From DASZMX01 sp035551475 (GTDB lineage Bacteria > Verrucomicrobiota > Verrucomicrobiia > Limisphaerales > Palsa-1400): a stretch of DNA of 44,834 nucleotides. Location: assembly GCA_035551475.1 (NCBI GenBank), contig DASZMX010000002.1, positions 1 to 44,834 of the forward strand. Direction: 5' to 3'. Below the pieces are notes generated by a model, which was not told where the DNA came from, did no database searches, and saw nothing but the letters and a program-made list of their open reading frames with translations. Made by a program: the position numbers and the translations under genes. Shown in pieces: positions 17,660 through 25,757 of this stretch. The number at the start of each line of letters is the position of its first letter. Within the stretch, counting starts at the first letter, position 1.

Positions 17660-20600
17660 TTAATGAACATTGGCGGGCAGCACGACCGTGACGCGCCCGG
17701 TGGGTTTGGAAAGCGCCGGGCCGCCTTTGCGCCCCGTTTTCTCCGTCTCATCAGGCGCGACATCCAATTGGATGGCCTGCTGCACAGTTTGCGAAGCGTC
17801 CTGCACGGTTTTGGCCACCGTTTGCACCGAGGTGCCGGCGAAGGCGCCCATCTTGGCGCCGCTGGCGTCGCCCGTGGTGCTCGCAGCGGCGCCGCTGCTG
17901 GTGGCGACGTTGGCGGTGATCGAGCCGGCATCCACTTCCACCGCGGAACCGCCCCAAACCAATCCCGAAACCGTGCCGCCGCCGGTCGAACCGAGGCTGA
18001 CGTTGCCGACCGCAAAAAAGTCTCCGCCGAAATTCCGGCCCGCCGTGCCCTGCAAGGCGCCTTCGCTGAAAAACAATCCTTTGATGTCGCGGCCGGCCTT
18101 CGGATAAAGATTGTCGCCAAAGACTCCCGCCGAGGTCGCGATAATGTCGCGCCCGGCGTCCAGGACGAGGCGCGCATTTTTCGACGCGGGGGTGTATTGT
18201 TGGAAAATCCCGCCGAAGCCGGTGAGGATGTCGAGGCCGGCATTGATCGTCACATCACCCACCACGGCGGAAGAATGCTGGCCGACCAGCGCCAGGATGC
18301 CGCTGCCGGAAAATGTGTCCGTTTCCTGCACGACCTGCCCGTTCTTATCGACCTTCGAAGTATTGACATTGATGCTGAACTGGCCTTGCCCGCCGTTGCC
18401 GGCGTTCACGCTGCCATCCGTGGAAGTCACCGTCACGTCACCGCCGTCAAAGGTGGCAATGCGCGAACCGTTCACATCGACATCGCCCTTCGCCGCCAGC
18501 GAGACGTCGCCGCCGTGCGCCGAATAAATTCCCTTGGGCAAAAGATCACTGGTCACCTCGGTTTGCGAGCCGACATCCACGCTGCCGCCGGCGGTGATCG
18601 AAATGTTGCCGCCGTTGAATGACCCGATGGTGGAAGCGACCAATCCCAAATTGCCCCGCAAATCGATTTCGATGTCCGCGCCCTTCGAGAACAATCCGCC
18701 GAGAGCTGGATTCAGCGCGGACGTCACGCCCTGGATGCCGCTCGAAACGCCCAACTCCATGTTATTGGCCGTAATCAAATACTTGCCCGGGCCGCCCAGG
18801 CTCATCGCCGTCACGCCTTGCACGGCGAAGGCCGGCAGCTTCTGGCTCTGCGTGTTCAAACTGTCAATAATGTCTTTGGGCAGGAAGGCGACTGGCTTGG
18901 TTTCCAGCACGCCGCCGGGGCCATACACCGGGTTGCCGTACTGGTCATAGACGAACACGGTCGGGTTGAGCAAAAATTTGTATTCCGCGTCGGTCAGCGG
19001 CAGGCCGGTGTAGGAAATCTGCTTGGTTTTCGGATTGTAAGAGAGCGCGCCGATCAGGCCGGCGAGCGTCTTATCCGTGGGATCGATGCCGATGCCCGCT
19101 TCGAATTCCGTCAGGCTCGGCGCCTTGGCTCCCGCCGGGAGCGTCGCGGAAACGGTGGCGGACGAATACAGAATATCGCCGGTCACGGTGACTTTGGAAA
19201 CATCGCCCGACTGCAAATTTTGGCTGGTCAAGAAGGAGTCCACCAAATTTCCGCCCACCGTGATCAGCGTTTTCTTGGGAAATTGGGTGTTGATGTCCGA
19301 CATATCGCCGCTGATGGAAAGCACAATGGGATCATCCGCATCCGCCATTTGCAACGGCTTGGCGGAATGGCCGTTCAAAAACGTCCGAAAATCCGCGCTG
19401 TCGCTGTCCGACATGACGAGCGCGTATTTCTGGCCGGCGGCGCTGGTCAGGCCGCCGCCATCGGTGGTCGTGATATGCAGCGCGGCGTCGGCGGCGGGAA
19501 AGAGCACGACGGTGTTGTTGAGCGTCACGCCGCCCGCCCCGGCCGTGATGTCAAGAATCGGCGGATAGAACACCGGCGTGGCAGCGGTTCCGGGAGGGGC
19601 CGGGAGCGCGCCGCCGAGCAGCGTGACGCTGTGGCCGGCCGACAAATGCAACGCCGCGTTCATCGCGTAGTCATAAACGTTCGCCAGCCCGTTGACTTTG
19701 TAGCTGGAATTCAGCGTGCCTTGCGGGTTGTAAATTTGGTTCAGCACGAGATCGCTGCCCGCGCTGACGGACCATGAACCCGTGGCCAGCCCAAGCGTTA
19801 CGCCCGAGCCGGAACCGCCGATCAGCGGCGCGCTGAGCGAGCCGGCGCCATTGTGCACCAGGAAATCGCCAAAAATGGATTTGCCCGCCGTCAACGTCAC
19901 ATCGCCCGCGCCCCAAGCTCCCACGCCAAACGCGCCCGGCTCCTGTTCGCTCGTGTTGATTTTTCCCGCCGCGGAAATGGAGACGTCGCCATCGCCTTCC
20001 GCCGCGATGCCGCTGACGCCGCCGGCGCCGGCCGGATTGGGCGCCGAACCGGTGATGCGGTTCACATAACCCAGTTGTTGACTGCCGCTGACGATCTTCA
20101 CCGTGACGTCGCCCTGCCCCGTGACGATCGACACGTTGCCGCCGCTGTCGGTGCGCACATAACCCGAGCCCAAAACAACTTCGTTGCCCGCGCGCAAATC
20201 AATATTGCCATCGGCCAATTCCAGAAAACCTTTGCCCGTGCCGGAGCCGGTCGGGTCGTTAAAATAAATTCCGCCCGTGCCCAACACGAGGCCGCCCAGC
20301 CCCGGCATCTGGTGCGGATTGGCCGGCGCGGCGGCGAGGGTTTGCGCAAAATTGCGGCCCGCCACCAACTCCACCGACCAGCCGGTCGTGCCCTTCAACG
20401 AGCCCGCGGCAGTAAAATTAATATTGCGGCCCGCTTCCAGCGTCAGGCTGCCGCCCGTGCTCAGACCGGTGCTGGACGCCAAATCCCAAGCCGTTTGCAC
20501 CGTGATGTCCTGCGTCGCCTGCAAATCAATTTTCGCAAACCCCTTAAACGCTGATGCCACATTGAGCAAAAGCGTGCCCGTGGTTGGCGCCGCGGTCGAA

Positions 20601-21694
20601 GCGACCGTGCCGCCCGTCCCAACTTTTCCCGCGCCGCTATTGCCAATGGTGATGTTTAATGGATCGATGGCCAAACGTCCGCCGCGCCAGCCGGGCAGCG
20701 CCAAAGCGGTCAATTGGGATTGGATCGAATCGATTTGATCGGCGCAGAGGGTCACCAGACCGCCGTTGCCGCCCGCCGCGCCGCCGCTGACGTCCATCAT
20801 GGAGCCGGTCGCATCGACAAATTTCTTCCCGCCCTTGACGGTGATGGAGCCGGCGGCGCTCACTCCGGAATCGCCCGCCGCGCTGAGCACGGAGTTGGCC
20901 CCGAGATTGACTTCGTCATTGGCCACCAATTCGATCACGCCATGTTGCTGCCGAACCGAATTGGCCTGGATTAATCCATTTTGATTGACAACGTCCGCTT
21001 GCAGCGAAATCGCGCCCGCATCCGCGATCAGGCGGCCCGCGTTGTCCACCGAGCCGGAGGGCAGCCGCACACTCGCGCTCAACCCGCGCCCGTCAGGACG
21101 GGCCGAGAGCAATAACTCCTTGCCTGCATAAAGCCCGATTTTTCCGTCTGGCGCCGTGATCGTGCCGTGATTTTCCACCGCGGGCGCCACGAGATAAACC
21201 GAGCCGCCTTGCGCAACATGGATCTCGCCGTAATTAATCACGCTGGCCGAAGGGGGCACGCCATCGAACTGCCAAAAGCTGCCCGCCTCGCCGCCCGTGC
21301 GCACCATCGGGGCCGCGGTGGCGATGAAGCCCGACGCGTTGACGATGGAATGGTCGCCGAAATAAATCCCGCTCGGATTCATCAGCACGACGTAGCCATT
21401 GGCGTTGAGGCTGCCGAGAATTTGCGAGGGGTTGGCGTCGTGAATATTGTTCCAGACAATGGAATGCGCGTTGGGCTGGATGAACGTCGTCGTCTCGCCG
21501 GCGGCGATGTTGAAACTCGACCAATTAAGCACCGCTCCCTGCGAAGCGTGGATGATGAGGTTGTTGCCCACGGTGGTCGGCGTGGCATGGCCATGCCCGG
21601 TCGTCAGCCCTTTGGGATTGGCCCAAACCGAAGGCATCGTGGACGCCAACGCGGCGCCGGCCAGGATAAATTGCGAACAGACGCGACGCGTCAT
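17660..21694 (-). CDS. Two-partner-secretion exoprotein (TpsA, filamentous haemagglutinin-like)
   Basis: A 1344-residue secreted beta-helical protein. Signal peptide 1-25 (FILAGAALASTMPSVWA|NPKG). The TPS recognition domain (about 28-280) includes GNNLIIHASQGAVLNW, SQILGSLNANGYVVLMNPSG (NPSG at 106-109 in place of the usual NPNG) and GIYFG. A long region of short Gly/Asp-rich repeats follows (G.V.ISA.G.I, DVTLTAGKSI), consistent with a right-handed beta-helix. There is no VENN motif, toxin domain, PEP-CTERM or other sorting signal at the C-terminus, which ends in TVVLPANVH, so it is more like an adhesin or matrix protein than a CDI toxin. ATG 21694 gives a clean signal peptide; an upstream ATG at 21748 overlaps the regulatory element. 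The cognate transporter lies just upstream. Confidence 0.9.
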   Translation of the reverse strand: MTRRVCSQFILAGAALASTMPSVWANPKGLTTGHGHATPTTVGNNLIIHASQGAVLNWSSFNIAAGETTTFIQPNAHSIVWNNIHDANPSQILGSLNANGYVVLMNPSGIYFGDHSIVNASGFIATAAPMVRTGGEAGSFWQFDGVPPSASVINYGEIHVAQGGSVYLVAPAVENHGTITAPDGKIGLYAGKELLLSARPDGRGLSASVRLPSGSVDNAGRLIADAGAISLQADVVNQNGLIQANSVRQQHGVIELVANDEVNLGANSVLSAAGDSGVSAAGSITVKGGKKFVDATGSMMDVSGGAAGGNGGLVTLCADQIDSIQSQLTALALPGWRGGRLAIDPLNITIGNSGAGKVGTGGTVASTAAPTTGTLLLNVASAFKGFAKIDLQATQDITVQTAWDLASSTGLSTGGSLTLEAGRNINFTAAGSLKGTTGWSVELVAGRNFAQTLAAAPANPHQMPGLGGLVLGTGGIYFNDPTGSGTGKGFLELADGNIDLRAGNEVVLGSGYVRTDSGGNVSIVTGQGDVTVKIVSGSQQLGYVNRITGSAPNPAGAGGVSGIAAEGDGDVSISAAGKINTSEQEPGAFGVGAWGAGDVTLTAGKSIFGDFLVHNGAGSLSAPLIGGSGSGVTLGLATGSWSVSAGSDLVLNQIYNPQGTLNSSYKVNGLANVYDYAMNAALHLSAGHSVTLLGGALPAPPGTAATPVFYPPILDITAGAGGVTLNNTVVLFPAADAALHITTTDGGGLTSAAGQKYALVMSDSDSADFRTFLNGHSAKPLQMADADDPIVLSISGDMSDINTQFPKKTLITVGGNLVDSFLTSQNLQSGDVSKVTVTGDILYSSATVSATLPAGAKAPSLTEFEAGIGIDPTDKTLAGLIGALSYNPKTKQISYTGLPLTDAEYKFLLNPTVFVYDQYGNPVYGPGGVLETKPVAFLPKDIIDSLNTQSQKLPAFAVQGVTAMSLGGPGKYLITANNMELGVSSGIQGVTSALNPALGGLFSKGADIEIDLRGNLGLVASTIGSFNGGNISITAGGSVDVGSQTEVTSDLLPKGIYSAHGGDVSLAAKGDVDVNGSRIATFDGGDVTVTSTDGSVNAGNGGQGQFSINVNTSKVDKNGQVVQETDTFSGSGILALVGQHSSAVVGDVTINAGLDILTGFGGIFQQYTPASKNARLVLDAGRDIIATSAGVFGDNLYPKAGRDIKGLFFSEGALQGTAGRNFGGDFFAVGNVSLGSTGGGTVSGLVWGGSAVEVDAGSITANVATSSGAAASTTGDASGAKMGAFAGTSVQTVAKTVQDASQTVQQAIQLDVAPDETEKTGRKGGPALSKPTGRVTVVLPANVH

Positions 21695-21695
21695 A

Positions 21696-21712
21696 GCCCG
21701 AGAGTATCGGGC
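21696..21712 (-). promoter_or_regulatory. Leader hairpin between Shine-Dalgarno and ATG of the TPS exoprotein
   Basis: GCCCGA and TCGGGC form a perfect 6-bp stem with a 5-nt loop, ending one base before ATG 21694. A good Shine-Dalgarno (GAGGAG, 21715-21720) lies upstream of the hairpin, 20 nt from the ATG in linear sequence but only 3 unpaired nt away if the hairpin folds. Folding may therefore set translation efficiency. Confidence 0.5.
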
Positions 21713-21734
21713 AACTCCTCGCGCGAAAAAAGTT

Positions 21735-21746
21735 ACGTCGTGTAAC
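21735..21746 (-). promoter_or_regulatory. Conserved 12-bp element, copy 1 (upstream of the TPS exoprotein)
   Basis: The minus strand reads GTTACACGACGT, 41-52 nt upstream of ATG 21694. The copy upstream of the AraC-transporter fusion reads GTCACACGACGT at exactly the same distance from its start. Here it lies within a GTTAC-N5-GTAAC palindrome (21732-21746). A regulator binding site is the simplest reading. Confidence 0.6.
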
Positions 21747-21769
21747 ATTTGCGTTTCTGAATTGTTACA
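21741..21769. promoter_or_regulatory. Inverted repeat TGTAACA-N15-TGTTACA
   Basis: TGTAACA at 21741-21747 and TGTTACA at 21763-21769 are perfect inverted half-sites with a 15-bp spacer (half-turn centres 22 bp apart, about two helical turns). They overlap the conserved 12-bp element and fill the short gap between the transporter and exoprotein genes. Possible operator. Confidence 0.4.
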
Positions 21770-21781
21770 GCGCGGTGTCGG

Positions 21782-24511
21782 TTAAAATTGCGCGGAAAGG
21801 GCGAACTCCACGCGCGGATCGCCGGCCTTGGTGGTTCCCGCCGAAATGAGCGGGAAGCCGAAGGTGAAATGGAAATCAAAGGTCTGGCCGATCGTGCCGT
21901 TGAGCCCCAGCCCGGCGCCCCACAAATCCGCCTCCGCCGCGCGCGCGTCGGCGCCCGATAACGGCACGCCATTCGGATCAAGCAATTTGGGCGAGAAAAA
22001 ATAGCGCCGGCCGTAATCTGTGAACACCGAGCCCTGCAGCATCACCGGAATGGTGTCGTTGATCATGGTGACGTGATAATAGGGCGTGTGCGGCTCAAGG
22101 CTGAAACGCCAGCCGGCGTCGCCATATTCTTCGCCATCGCGATAGCCGCGCGGCCCGACTTCGCCGCCGAGGGCGAATTGTTCGTTGCCGATGAGCGTCT
22201 GGCTGGCCCATTGGCCCGCGGCGCGGAGCGTCAAACCGAAATCCCGCGGCATTTTCAGCTCACGCGTCACTCCGGCGCTGATGATGTAGAAGTTGCCGTC
22301 GGATTTGGCCGTGGACGTTTCGGCCACGGTGGCGAACTGCCGGCGCGAACTGGAGCTGAGAGCGTTCAGGTTGAACGTTTGATCCACGTAAAAGCTGCTC
22401 ACGCCCCACGAATCCAAACGGTTCGCATCCCAGTTAAAGGCGAAAGGCAAATAATTGACAGACGTGGGGACGTATTGCGCGGCGAAGGGCGGCGATTGCA
22501 GGGCGTTCGTGACGTGGCCGGTGGCATTGGTGAAAATGCTCAACGCCACGACTGACTTGGTCTGGATGCCGATTTGATGAAACGCCTTGTAATCCACGCC
22601 CAGGGAAAGCGACGAATTAATCCCCCAAAACGACGGCGCCGGATGCGTGAAACGAAAGCCGAGGTCCTCGGTGAAGGTCAGGCTTTCAGAGTACAAAGTT
22701 TGATTGACTTGCAAGCCGGTCCCGCCCGGCCCCAGGGGCGTCGAGGAGCTCGATACGACGCCAATGCCGGTGTCCACCACCGAGCGCGAGGCATACATGA
22801 TCAACTCGGGATTGCCGAAGGCCGGCGGCGCCTTGAATTTGTGCGTCACCTCATCATAGCCGAAGCCCGAGAGCGGCGGCGCGGCGTTCGTGCTTTCCGC
22901 GTGGCCCAAAAATATCGGCATCCGATAAAAGCCGCTGTAGGAAACAAACCGCGGATCATCGATCGGCCAGCTGATCTTGTGGCCGGTTTCCTTTTCGACC
23001 GCCGGCGAAAACATGTATTGCACGCCCAATTGATGATCGAGATCCCACAAATTGTTGTATTGCGACGAGGCGCCGAGCCGGATGTCGGGCGTGCCAGGGG
23101 TCGATTCGTTGTCCACATCGAAACGCGCATGCCAGGGAAGCCGGTCCACCACCTTCAACCGCAAGGCCGTGGTGCCGGGCTCCGGGCCGGGCGCGATTTC
23201 CGGGTAGATTTGACGGTCGCGATTGGCGTTGGCCTGGTCCAGGGTCTGTTGAAACACGAGGCTGTTGAGCAGCATGTTGGTGTGCAGGCCCGGCAGCGCG
23301 CGCATGACATTGTTGCTGCTGAAATAACGGTTCTTGCTGATGGTGATTTCCGCCAGGCGCCCTTCCGTCACCGTGACGCGCACCACGCCGTTGGTCAATT
23401 GCTGCTGGGGCAAACCCACTTTTACAGTGACAAATCCACGCGCGCGATAGGCCAATTGCAATTCGGTCAGGCCCTTGCGAATGTTCTCAAGCGTCACATG
23501 CTCGCCCGTGAACGGCGCCAGCGTCTTGTCAATTAAATCATGCGGCAACACAGTGTTGCCCTCCACGTCATAGCCGCCCACCCGGAAGGCGGGCGCCGCA
23601 TTGGTGGCAGCGGGCGCGGCCGAGGCGGCTCCCGTCAATAATAGCCAGCCGGCAATCAAACACAACATCGCCACCGGCGCGAAACGGCGCCGCGCGGGGG
23701 CCGGCGGCGCATGGCGGCGGCGCCATTCCGACGGCGTGGCGCCAAGGTGCTTTTTGAAAAGTTTGTTGAACAATCCCAGGTTGCGGTAGCCGCTGTCGAG
23801 CGCGACATCGATGATTTTGTGGTCGTTGCTGGCGAGCAATTCCTGGGCTTTGAGCAAACGCAAATGCGTCTGGCGCTGCCGCACGGACACGCCGAATCGC
23901 TGGTAGAAAAGACGCGCAAAATGCCGCGCGCTGCAACCGCAGCGCCGCGCCAATTGCGCCGGGCTGTAGTCAAGTATTTCGCTGTCCGTGAAACCGGCGA
24001 GCAACTCCTGAAAACGGTCCGCGGCGCAGGCCCCGCCCGGCGCGGCCGGCGGCGCGGCGCGGTTGATCTCCGCGCTGAAGGTTTCCGCGATCAATTGCAG
24101 CATCCGGCAGCGGCCCGCCAAAGCCGGGCGCTCCGCGTGATCTGCCGCCAACTCTTCAAAATGCCGCGCGATCTCGCCGTCGGCCCGCAAGGTGCGCAGG
24201 GGAATGGAGGCCGCGCCCGCCGCGGCGAAAAAATGCCGCTCCGGCAACGTCAGGATGCCGGTAAGCAACTCCGGCCGCCAATCAAAGTATTGCAGTCGGA
24301 TGGGCGAAAGCTGGCTGGCGCGCAGCGCTCCCTGGCTCCGCGGCGGAATGACCAAAAGCTGCCCCTTCTCCAGCTCGCGAATGTCCCCGCGATCCACCCA
24401 ATAGCCATGCCCTTCGGCCAACCGCGCCAGCCGCCAGCCCGTTTGATTCGGCCACTCGGCGCCGGGCTGGACGATGATTTCGCCCAAGGTCAAATGCGAG
24501 GATCGTGTCAT
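21782..24511 (-). CDS. AraC-family regulator fused to TpsB/ShlB-type outer-membrane transporter
   Basis: A single 909-codon open frame joins two proteins. Residues 1 to about 170 resemble the ligand-binding part of AraC regulators; 183-266 is a typical AraC DNA-binding domain (LARRCGCSARHFARLFYQRFG and IIDVALDSGYRNLGLFNKLFKKHLG). After a basic Pro/Arg linker comes a hydrophobic segment that looks like a signal peptide (MLCLIAGWLLLTGAASA, 282-298). Then follow two POTRA domains (about 307-395 and 396-456; FRVGGYDVEGNTVL, VTEGRLAEITI) and a beta-barrel (about 460-909) with the Omp85/TpsB loop motif RGYRDGEEYGD (788 onward) and C-terminal Phe. TpsB exports TpsA, encoded 87 nt downstream. Either the two halves separate by signal-peptide cleavage or the transporter is also started internally (ATG 23668, weak GGTGG upstream). 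No stop or frame break separates them. Confidence 0.88.
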   Translation of the reverse strand: MTRSSHLTLGEIIVQPGAEWPNQTGWRLARLAEGHGYWVDRGDIRELEKGQLLVIPPRSQGALRASQLSPIRLQYFDWRPELLTGILTLPERHFFAAAGAASIPLRTLRADGEIARHFEELAADHAERPALAGRCRMLQLIAETFSAEINRAAPPAAPGGACAADRFQELLAGFTDSEILDYSPAQLARRCGCSARHFARLFYQRFGVSVRQRQTHLRLLKAQELLASNDHKIIDVALDSGYRNLGLFNKLFKKHLGATPSEWRRRHAPPAPARRRFAPVAMLCLIAGWLLLTGAASAAPAATNAAPAFRVGGYDVEGNTVLPHDLIDKTLAPFTGEHVTLENIRKGLTELQLAYRARGFVTVKVGLPQQQLTNGVVRVTVTEGRLAEITISKNRYFSSNNVMRALPGLHTNMLLNSLVFQQTLDQANANRDRQIYPEIAPGPEPGTTALRLKVVDRLPWHARFDVDNESTPGTPDIRLGASSQYNNLWDLDHQLGVQYMFSPAVEKETGHKISWPIDDPRFVSYSGFYRMPIFLGHAESTNAAPPLSGFGYDEVTHKFKAPPAFGNPELIMYASRSVVDTGIGVVSSSSTPLGPGGTGLQVNQTLYSESLTFTEDLGFRFTHPAPSFWGINSSLSLGVDYKAFHQIGIQTKSVVALSIFTNATGHVTNALQSPPFAAQYVPTSVNYLPFAFNWDANRLDSWGVSSFYVDQTFNLNALSSSSRRQFATVAETSTAKSDGNFYIISAGVTRELKMPRDFGLTLRAAGQWASQTLIGNEQFALGGEVGPRGYRDGEEYGDAGWRFSLEPHTPYYHVTMINDTIPVMLQGSVFTDYGRRYFFSPKLLDPNGVPLSGADARAAEADLWGAGLGLNGTIGQTFDFHFTFGFPLISAGTTKAGDPRVEFALSAQF

Positions 24512-24514
24512 TGG

Positions 24515-24533
24515 CGGCGCATACTAGGCGCCG
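24515..24533 (-). promoter_or_regulatory. Leader hairpin at the start of the AraC-transporter fusion
   Basis: CGGCGC and GCGCCG form a perfect 6-bp stem with a 7-nt loop, 3 nt before ATG 24511. There is no clear Shine-Dalgarno. The loop contains an out-of-frame ATG that would make a 4-codon ORF ending across the real start (AATGA). A hairpin of similar size sits in the same place in front of the exoprotein gene. Confidence 0.45.
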
Positions 24534-24551
24534 TTTGTGACAGACCAAGGG

Positions 24552-24563
24552 ACGTCGTGTGAC
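24552..24563 (-). promoter_or_regulatory. Conserved 12-bp element, copy 2 (upstream of the AraC-transporter fusion)
   Basis: The minus strand reads GTCACACGACGT, 41-52 nt upstream of ATG 24511. It differs by one base from the copy before the exoprotein gene, which has the same spacing. Both are followed two bases later by CTT. It is a candidate site for the fused AraC domain. Confidence 0.6.
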
Positions 24564-24611
24564 GATTAGGAAAACATCGATTGACAAACAGGTCACGGCC
24601 TCGGCATCACG

Positions 24612-25715
24612 CTAATTGAGCCGCACCTCGTAAAAACGCTGCGCTGCGCCGCTCGTCGGAGTCGTGAAGGAGAATTGCCCGGCGGAGACTTCCGAGGCGT
24701 TGCCCAGAAACGTCCAGGTGTGCGCCGGCAGCGCCACATTCGTGCTGCTAAAGACGGAGTAGGTCGTGCCGGGTGTGTTGGTGAAAGTCAATTGCACCAT
24801 GCTCGCATTCAGCCGCGTTTCCATGACTAGCGGCGGCGTGTATTTGAGTTTGTAGCCCAGAACGTCGAGCGCCACCAGGTCGGCCCACGTCAGCGACAAC
24901 TCACTTCCCGAGGAGGCAAAGGCGTCAAACGAATCCGGCGCCGCGCCGCCCGCCCAGTCCTGCACGTCGCCTTGGGTCACGTCGTTGTAAAATGATTTCC
25001 ATTTGTTGGTGCCGTTGTCGGCGGAGAAATAGACGCCGCTGTCGTTCACGTTGAAGCTGTGGACGCCCGGGGCTGTGAAACGGAACAAATCAAACGGCTG
25101 ATCGTAGCCGGAGCCTGGCGGATAATTCAGGCCGAACACCCGCCCCATCACTTCCGTCAACTCGTGCTCCGCCACGCCAATCAAATCATATTCCCCGGGC
25201 ACGGCGCGATTGCTGGGATCATACGTGTAAACGACATCGGAGGCGAAACCCACGGCGCCGTCGTTGACGAGATCATTGGGGTTGATGCCGCTGATGGAGA
25301 GATTGAGCGCCTTCACCTCCGGCCGCGGCACATACCAACGGTTGGTCCCCACGGGATTCGACCCCGGCAATTGCGACAACGAGTTGGTGTCCGCCGCCGT
25401 GGTGCGCATGGCGCGCAAAGCCGCTGTCAATTGCGTGTACGAGACGGGGCCCGCGCTCAGCGAATCGCTGGCTCCCAAACCGATGCCGTTGGTGAACGGG
25501 CCGTGATCGCCCCAATAGACTTTAATGTTGACCGTAATGGCGTTGGTCAACAGCCCTTCCAGCGTCGTTTTGGCAAAGCCCAACGCCGTTTCCACCTGCG
25601 TGGCGTTGATGAGGGACGTGACGCTGCTGTCGTAGGTAAGATTGATCGTCAACGCCGGCGCCGAAATGGCGCAGGCGCAAAGGGCGACCCCGGCGAAAAT
25701 GGTTGGGCGGCTCAG
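24612..25715 (-). CDS. Secreted metalloprotease-like protein (NF038122-type) with STN/FYR tail
   Basis: A protein of about 367 residues. The zincin-like motif is HELTEVMGR (His184-Glu185 with the start used here) inside GVAEHELTEVMG, as I recall for the NF038122 metalloprotease family; the second His of classical HExxH is replaced by Glu, so activity is uncertain. The C-terminal ~70 residues are the verrucomicrobial 'SSTN..W....F.FT......RFYEVRLN' domain. No ATG, GTG or TTG gives a signal peptide: the first of these codons (25652) falls after it. In frame, CTG 25715 would start MSRPTIFAGVALCACAISA|PALT, an excellent signal peptide, with GGGG just upstream and a stop nine codons further up. 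I infer a CTG start or a sequence error there. It lies 42 nt after the small membrane protein gene. Confidence 0.65.
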   Translation of the reverse strand: MSRPTIFAGVALCACAISAPALTINLTYDSSVTSLINATQVETALGFAKTTLEGLLTNAITVNIKVYWGDHGPFTNGIGLGASDSLSAGPVSYTQLTAALRAMRTTAADTNSLSQLPGSNPVGTNRWYVPRPEVKALNLSISGINPNDLVNDGAVGFASDVVYTYDPSNRAVPGEYDLIGVAEHELTEVMGRVFGLNYPPGSGYDQPFDLFRFTAPGVHSFNVNDSGVYFSADNGTNKWKSFYNDVTQGDVQDWAGGAAPDSFDAFASSGSELSLTWADLVALDVLGYKLKYTPPLVMETRLNASMVQLTFTNTPGTTYSVFSSTNVALPAHTWTFLGNASEVSAGQFSFTTPTSGAAQRFYEVRLN

Positions 25716-25757
25716 GATGCCCCAAAAATAGCGCCGCGTTTGCGCGCGTCAACTGAG

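Noticed and set aside
21380..21395. Third copy of the 12-bp element (CACGACGTA on the plus strand)
   Set aside because: It lies inside the exoprotein coding region, is in the opposite orientation and matches only nine bases.
17660..21694. CdiA-type contact-dependent toxin
   Set aside because: No VENN motif, no toxin-like C-terminal domain and no small immunity gene; the next gene is exbB.
17321..21745. Plus-strand open frames opposite the TPS exoprotein
   Set aside because: Arg/His/Ala-rich translations typical of antisense frames; the minus strand has signal peptide and TPS domain.
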